Positions 46,448-64,000 of a stretch of 64,000 nucleotides of DNA are shown piece after piece (position 1 is the first letter of the stretch; every line of letters begins with the position of its first letter). The position numbers were made by a program, and so were the translations under genes. The stretch comes from Dysidea avara. Taxonomy: Eukaryota > Porifera > Demospongiae > Dictyoceratida > Dysideidae. The notes below the pieces were generated by a model that saw only the letters and a list, made by a program, of their open reading frames with translations, was not told the DNA's origin and did not search any database. Location of the stretch: positions 29,662,559-29,726,558 of the forward strand of contig NC_089281.1 of NCBI RefSeq assembly GCF_963678975.1. The letters run 5' to 3'.

Positions 46448-47060
46448 CTACCCTATCATCCATTCCACATTACAAGTAGCACTTTGATGATGCACCAATA
46501 CAACTAACCCTATATTGTGTGGTGTAGTGAAGTTGAGAGGACTGTCCTGTACAATAATAAACATTGATGACTCCTTCATATCTTCACCTACCACATGTTC
46601 CATTGTTGTATCTGTATAGCCAGGTGTAGTGAAGTGAATATTGTTATTATATTCCTCACCTCATCACTAATACTTTCAACATGTTCAATACGATACAAGC
46701 ACTTGAGGTCACCACCTCTACAACGTTGTAAAATACAGATGAAATGTTCATGTGACATACAATTGTAAAATAAACCCTCCTACTGAACTCCCTATATACA
46801 AGGGAAACTATACAGTATGAATCAATAGTTATGCAGACTCAGTATAAGAGCCCCTTCCACACACATATATATACTTTAATCCACCACAAATACTCAAAAC
46901 AGTTAGGATGATACCCAGCCACACTTCCACAGACCATGCAGGTAGTCAAGCACTTAATGCTTCTCACCATCCCAACCTCATCTTTAACTTCCATGCATAT
47001 GTGATGATAGCTAGTAAACTGCCGTTGTAAACAGTTTTGCTTAATTGTGATGAACATGTT
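46448..47060 (-). pseudogene. Inverted, degenerate copy of ADAM prodomain exons
   Basis: Read on the minus strand, this matches the plus-strand ADAM gene from its third prodomain exon (55,749) through 58,960, omitting the long intron. CGGAAGTGTGGCTGGGTATC-like text and TTTGTGGTGGATTAA match exon 55,876; GGTGACCTCAAGTGCTTGTA to AGTATTAGTGATGAGGTGAG match exon 58,580 and its intron with about 95 percent identity. The next exon has lost 20 bases (ATACAACAATGGAACATG), shifting the frame. The exon after is shortened. The furin-site exon reads VHHQSATCNVEWMIG then TAG at 46,450, and its acceptor AG is TG. Intronic identity shows a DNA-level duplication, not retroposition. The copy also spoils the RVRR cleavage site. 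Confidence 0.85.
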
Positions 47061-49507
47061 CATTCATTGCCAAAAGTAGTTTAAAATTTGTTGTGGCATA
47101 AAATTATATCAAATCTGATATGTGGAGCTGGCCAGTTTGTAAAGCAAATTTTCTTCTGATGACAGAAACTATAATCAATTGTTTGGGGGTAGTTTCTTTG
47201 GCAGTATTGTCCATCAAGTGTTAAAGACTGCACTAACTTATTAAAGTGCATGATCCTCATGTAGCTATGTCAAGGCAACATGTTAATTATTGATTTGAGT
47301 GGGCCACTTTGATTGGTCCATACGTGTGTTATCATTGATAGTACAATACCCACTATAACTCTTATTATCGTGGACCAATGGTTATCAATCATGCAGTCTT
47401 TGTTTAGAAGTCTGTTATGTAGTTGACTACAATATAATAAAGTTGATCATAAAGGTCATAAGGTCTACACCTAATCATATATAGCAAAGTCTGCTAAGAG
47501 CAATATCAACAGAGATACTCCCAATAGTGGCGGAGAATTAAATACAGAAATGAAGTGTGAGGCCTTGTGTAAGTAAAAGATGAAAAGTCAGTGGTAGTAG
47601 TAGTAGTGGCTATTTTATTTGAGTGCTGGCTGCATGGTACAAACCAATGCCGACCACCATGGCACATCCCTGGTATAATATCAAGACATGATCTGAAAAC
47701 CAAGTATATGTAGCAACCCAGGAGGAGATGTTAGAATGATGCAATAGAACCAATAAACTGAGGCAAAGCTGAGGTTTCTATGCATCACTATAGCACAACT
47801 CTGAAGTGGTATATACTTCATTGCATGAATATACTAATAATTGTTTATAGTGGTTCTCTAACCCAGCAGCCTCCAAGTTTCTTCACCAACACACTCATCC
47901 AAGAAGAGGTTCGAGATTTATCGAGCTATAATGTGTAACTGCATGTTCCATTGGACTGCTAAATGATTTTTTTTGGTATATAATATTTGTGTTGGAGGTA
48001 CACATGACACTAACACACATGCAAATACGCAAGCCTATGACTATCAGTATTACAAATAACAAGAAGTTAAACCATCACACTCACCACATTATAGGTGACA
48101 GTTTGTTTCACTTCTAATCTTTGTTAACGGTTGTTGAATGACAATGTTTTGCTAACCAAAAGGGTAGGGTGAATGCAAAAAAGGCTAATATAAAGCCTAT
48201 AGGGGCTATACAAAAACACAACACAACAAACTATATACATAGCTACACATCAGTACAAAACAGTTTTAAAATGTGTCACTTTAGCTGTGCATTAAATATT
48301 TTAAATTACGGAAAATAACACTGTTAACACACCATAACTTCCATAAACCCACATATCATAATCCTAGATGAAATGCGAATTGGGTGATATACAACATTTT
48401 GTGATCAATCTTTCTAAAATGGCCCCAATTTTAAGTTCTTAGTTCAGATAGATTCTTAATCAGTACGTTAGAATAAGACTGAATTTGGGTAAGGGTTCCA
48501 ATAATCCTGCATGACATGTACATGTGTATATACCTCCATTGATCCCCTTTTAGACATGTACAAATAAAGTAGTTTTTCATGTGCATATCAAGTTATTGGA
48601 AATTGTCAACTAAAGAAAATTTACACTGCACAATATTTTAGCTAACCTCAATTCTTATGAAGTAGCTAGTTATGCATTAAAACAGCCTAAAAACTCTCCA
48701 TGTCCTTTTTGTAGTTGTAGCTTGGTCCCACTGAACAGCCATTGTTTCTTGCTCCATGGAAAATACCACATATTTACATTATGCACAAAAAAGCACAAAC
48801 ATATACCCATTAGAATCCATATATAATTTTCCCAACAATACATTTATGAAAACAAAGCCCTCAATTGAACTTCTCTATACAATGGCATCTGAACTTTCTG
48901 TTGTAACATTTTTATAGTGGCAGTTATTCACAGTTGACTGCCATAATGTGTGCTCCATATAGTCTCAAAAGTGTGCTGGGTTGCAGTATCAGAGGGCCAA
49001 GTGCATATATGCTTCTATCACATTGATCCCTTTATTGTCTTATTTTGTCCAGCACTTTATCATCTGGTAGTGCTGGGTGGTATAGTGTACCTGAGGAAAT
49101 AGGAAAATTAAAAAAAATTCTTTTGTTATTGTTTTTCCCTGCTACACCCACTGCCACACCCACTCGTGGGGCATTTTATTGCCCTATCCATGGCCGTGTG
49201 TGTCCAAGGACACACTCACTTACTAGTTATTTTTGTATTTTTACTATGTTATTTATCAATAATGATGGTTTTCGCTCTATATATCATGTGGGACACAATT
49301 CCAGAAATAAACGCTGCATGCTAACAAATAAAGAGAAAACCTATGAGAGTTAATTCTAGAATGCTTGCACAGTAAAGAGAGGGAATTGGATCTAATAAAA
49401 ATTAAAGCATACACACATGTGTATGATCTTGATTATTCACAAATGTACTAGCTATAACTATACTGATGTAACGATTATGATCAATTTACACAGAAACTGC
49501 TAATTAC
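47061..49507. other. Gene-free interval
   Basis: Possible further decayed exons of the inverted ADAM copy were looked for and not found. 49,045-49,353 gives a 102-codon plus frame with CPIHGRVCPRTHSLTSYF, unrecognised. Otherwise AT-rich. Confidence 0.35.
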
Positions 49508-50013
49508 TTAAGGCCACTCCAAATAAATTCTCTGTTCCCGTCCTGGACTCAGGCATATTTGCATGCGGGCAGGTGGTCCATTTCCATTATTTCATTATAA
49601 AATTGTCAAATTTTCAAGCTATTAGTTGCCTGGCACAACCATCTTCCTACTTTTAAGTTGCAAAAAATAACCCAAACATGAATGTGAATTTGTGCCGACT
49701 CGATAGCGCACTGACACACGAGCTGACGAGATGGGCCTGTCAGTATGCAAGAATAACCAGAGAATAATGGAAGAATACAGAATATTTATAGCTGACAGTA
49801 ACCAGATGCGGGTGGTGGACGCTGGGGAAACAGAGAATCTAATCCAACAACAATCATTACAAATTTTTAAGCACCAGCTGAAACTATTATTACCAATCAG
49901 TAATCTCATATTGTAAAACATATTGTATGCATGTTTCATATGTGCATTAATCCTCAAACTGAGGCTGCACATTAAGAAATAAATAGCTAAATAAATAAAT
50001 TTGGAGTGGCCTA
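49508..50013. mobile_element. Element with TTAGGCCACTCCAAATAAA ends
   Basis: TTAAGGCCACTCCAAATAAA at the left mirrors AAATTTGGAGTGGCCTAAA at the right. The interior, richer in GC, includes CCCGTCCTGGACTCA and GACACACGAGCTGACGAG. A truncated relative (AGGCCAAATAAATTATCTGT, CCCGTCCTGCACTCA) lies at 54,570-54,850. Confidence 0.6.
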
Positions 50014-50084
50014 AATATTCTATTATACTGGCTATAATTTTTTGCATATTAAATTCTAATCTTTGATGGCAAGAAGTCAATGTT

Positions 50085-50490
50085 TAAGTAGTTTTTATTA
50101 TTATTATTTGGGGGAAAAGGGCAGATAGCAAAGCTGATTAAGCCCAAACAATCACAAATTATAAGTGCTGTTCAATCAAGTTTGAAAATGTAGCTAGAGT
50201 GTTCAGTTCAATTAGATGCGGTGGCAGTGAATTCCATTCCCGGATGGTTCTTGGAAAGTAGCTTGTCATGTAGGTGGTGGTGTTTGTTGGTGGTACAATC
50301 AAGTGAAACGGATGATGATGTCTAGTGTGTCTGGTGGTGAAATGAATGTATTCTGGTAAAGATAAGCCAATTCCTCCATGCATTATTTGATAGAACAAAT
50401 TAAGCCTCTGTTGTTTCCTTCTCTTCACTAGGGGTAACCAGTTGAGCTGTTTCAGCATGGCACTAACACTACTGTGATAACTATAGTCAG
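50085..50490 (-). pseudogene. 5'-truncated LINE, C-terminal RT segment
   Basis: Minus-strand peptide LKQLNWLPLVKRRKQQRLNL, then ILYQIMHG-like text, TRHTRHHHPFHLIVPPTNTT and SYFPRTIREWNSLPPHLIEL, closing FSNLIEQHL. These are the thumb and C-terminal motifs of CR1/L2-type ORF2 (LxWLPxxxRR and WNxLP). A 3' hairpin and a (AAT)n tail follow at 50,090-50,115. This frame is intact over about 99 codons but the enzyme core is absent. Confidence 0.75.
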
Positions 50491-50514
50491 ATAGAACCCA
50501 TCTAGTAGTGGATG

Positions 50515-50824
50515 GGGAAGGAAGCCATCACATTTTATCGCCGGCTTGCTGAGCTCCTTTCCAAACGTAGTGCTTTATCGTGCAGTAGTACTTTGGCGTG
50601 GATTCGCTGTACCCTGTCTTTCTCCCTGTTGAGGTCAGCGACGATGTGCATCCGTGGAAGCCGCTCCATCTCGTTTAGATCACCACATGCTTCCCCGGAA
50701 ATGGGCCTAACAAATGGCCCTAGGGACTTTTAGATGTCCCGCTTTTCAGTTCTTGTCCAGCACGTTTGCCTTTTGTGCTGGGGGTGGTAGGAAAGGGCAT
50801 AACATCTAGCCCGGGAAAAAAAAA
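50515..50824 (+). mobile_element. Recent retroinsertion with poly(A) and 15-bp target duplication
   Basis: ATCTAGTAGTGGATG stands on both sides (50,500-50,514 and 50,825-50,839). The insert ends in a run of A after AGCCCGGG. It encodes a C-terminal piece, GKEAITFYRRLAELLSKR, then TLAWIRCTLSFSLLRSATMC and IRGSRS, ending in a stop at about 50,733. I recall this kind of C-terminal peptide from invertebrate mobile-element proteins but cannot name the family. The signature shows LINE-type target-primed reverse transcription; the 5' end is truncated. Confidence 0.8.
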
Positions 50825-51017
50825 ATCTAGTAGTGGATGAATGCAGAGAAGATCTCAGATCCCAGCTGTTGTGGCTCCTCTGGTGCATGCCTAGACTGCA
50901 AGTTGTAGGGGATCAAGTCACTACTGGGTCTGGGATTTTTTTCTGCATTCACAGTTTCAGTTACATGTTTCTGACTCACTGTATTTACAGGCCTATAGCC
51001 TTCTCACAGGTCCCTAG

Positions 51018-51526
51018 TAGTCTGGCGGCGCCCCCCCCTTCGCATAGAGTAAGGGTCTGGTATGCTTAGTATCACCGAGTTGTTCTGGAGGAATTTAATT
51101 TGAATGCAATGACGTAACGAAAATGGCCTTAACGGAAGTGCCTCACCCAAAACTGTGGTAGAGATATTGAACTTTCTTCGCCTTTACACAGGCGAAAGTG
51201 GATTGGTCTACTTTTATAAAAGACACATGTCTCCCTACCTAGGAAATCAGAGCGTAACATGGTTTTTTCGCGTATCAAACAAGGCGAAAAGCCCTTCCCA
51301 ATATAACACTTTCTTTTCTTTGTTCTTTATTAGCTAACTCCTTTTGTTTCTTCAGTACTGTTAGGGCATTTGATTCCTTCTTTTGACGTAACATACACAA
51401 AAATGCGCTGATTAAACGTGGAGCGTTCTGATTGGTTGCACCAGTTTTTGGTAATCCGGTACAACTCCACTATACTAAGCATACCAGACCCTTACTCTAT
51501 GCGAAGGGGCGGGCGCCGCCAGACTA
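51018..51526. mobile_element. Mutator-like MITE, 9-bp target duplication
   Basis: Inverted ends of about 55 bases (TAGTCTGGCGGCGCC, then TTCGCATAGAGTAAGGGTCT, then GGTATGCTTAGTAT) with GGTCCCTAG at 51,009-51,017 and 51,527-51,535. Long inverted ends and a 9-bp duplication are the Mutator signature. It sits about 270 bases upstream of the ADAM start codon. Confidence 0.8.
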
Positions 51527-51700
51527 GGTCCCTAGTGGGATAGCACTTTATATAATAACTTACACTGGAGTGGTACTCATCAATAACAGATCGTCCGATT
51601 CACTCCTCTGATTAGCTTGCTGGCTACAATTTCTGCAAACTTCTAGCTCAACTTCTAGTACAGACTGCAGAAACCTTGAAAACACTCCATTGGTGATGAC

Positions 51701-51718
51701 ACGTGATCGCGATCACGT
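51701..51718. promoter_or_regulatory. Perfect 18-bp palindrome in the ADAM promoter
   Basis: ACGTGATCGCGATCACGT is self-complementary over 18 bases and contains two overlapping CACGTG-like half-sites (ACACGTGATC at its left). It is 80 bases upstream of the ADAM ATG and 27 upstream of the TATA-like box. A dimeric transcription factor site is likely. Confidence 0.5.
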
Positions 51719-51723
51719 TTCCA

Positions 51724-51752
51724 TGACGTAATGCTACCTTTCAATATAAAAG
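51724..51752 (+). promoter_or_regulatory. ADAM core promoter: CRE-like site and TATA-like box
   Basis: TGACGTAA (51,724-51,731) resembles a CREB/ATF site. TATAAAAG (51,745-51,752) is a good TATA box, 47 bases before the ATG. Transcription would start near 51,775, leaving a leader of about 25 bases. Confidence 0.5.
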
Positions 51753-51798
51753 TTCAGTGCTATGCAATCTTTGGTTTTGGTCTAGCCTTTATCTCAAA

Positions 51799-63720
<11,922 letters not shown>

Positions 63721-64000
63721 GTAAGAACTGTGTTACAATGATCCATACACAACATAGACACAACATTACTATAAGTTGTATATACATAGTTTTGCTTGCA
63801 ATTCACTGCTTGTGACCATAGCTAATGTACATGTGCATGCATGTAGTATTAGCTATTTGCTCACACATTTGAGCTCACACTCAACTAACATCACGCATGC
63901 AGTGTAAGTAGGGATGATATGATAGTGGGTATTGTGTTGATGTTATATCATTTATGTGACCTGATTTTTTTGGAAAACCTGCATGTGGCAATACTATTAT
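63721..64000. other. ADAM intron at the right edge
   Basis: The donor GTAAGA at 63,721 opens an intron that runs off the window; TTATGTGACCTGATTTTTTT at 63,951 is the left end of another fold-back copy. Confidence 0.7.

Overview
The window is AT-rich intergenic and intronic DNA of an animal, most probably a demosponge. Four things point there. A broken NLR locus has the DEATH, NACHT, leucine-rich layout and wording typical of sponge immune receptors. A nuclear copy of mitochondrial cox2 reads through only if TGA means tryptophan, as in sponge mtDNA. Introns are often short (40-90 bp). Non-autonomous transposons are very dense. All of this is read by eye, with no database search.

Layout. From 1 to 22 kb the window is almost all repeats: fold-back elements, MITE-like elements, LINE 3' relics, and two inverted 9-bp-unit minisatellites at 9.85-10.57 and 15.05-15.97 kb. 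A lone minus-strand PH-gene exon 1 sits at 7.7 kb and an orphan membrane-type exon at 11.7 kb. From 22.4 to 30.3 kb lies a complete minus-strand PH-domain gene of five exons and 250 residues. Its 6.3-kb first intron holds a lone PHD-finger exon and many transposons. From 30 to 36 kb there are LINE relics, an unresolved coding-like patch at 33.3-33.8 kb and the cox2 NUMT at 34.8 kb. From 36.4 to 42.4 kb lies a decayed NLR-type receptor (DEATH exon, then NACHT and LRR), with four E-boxes at exact 15-bp spacing upstream and a perfect 181-bp inverted repeat between the two parts. From 44 to 51.5 kb there are nested hAT-like elements, an inverted degenerate copy of ADAM prodomain exons at 46.4-47.1 kb, LINE relics, a fresh retroinsertion and a Mutator-like MITE. 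From 51.8 kb to the right edge runs one ADAM metalloprotease-disintegrin gene. I could phase 23 consecutive exons (668 codons) from signal peptide to the start of the EGF-like segment; the EGF remainder, membrane span and tail lie beyond the edge.

The genes do not form a pathway. The ADAM would be a cell-surface or secretory-route protease that sheds or binds membrane proteins. The PH protein would be recruited to phosphoinositides. The NLR is a relic of intracellular immune sensing. The most unusual signal is a short paired motif with core CTCTAATAGAG, usually repeated at 25-bp spacing, found about 17 times inside or beside unrelated transposon families. A second is repeated insertion of CAGGGGCG-ended elements with 5-bp target duplications next to or into GT microsatellites of the ADAM introns.
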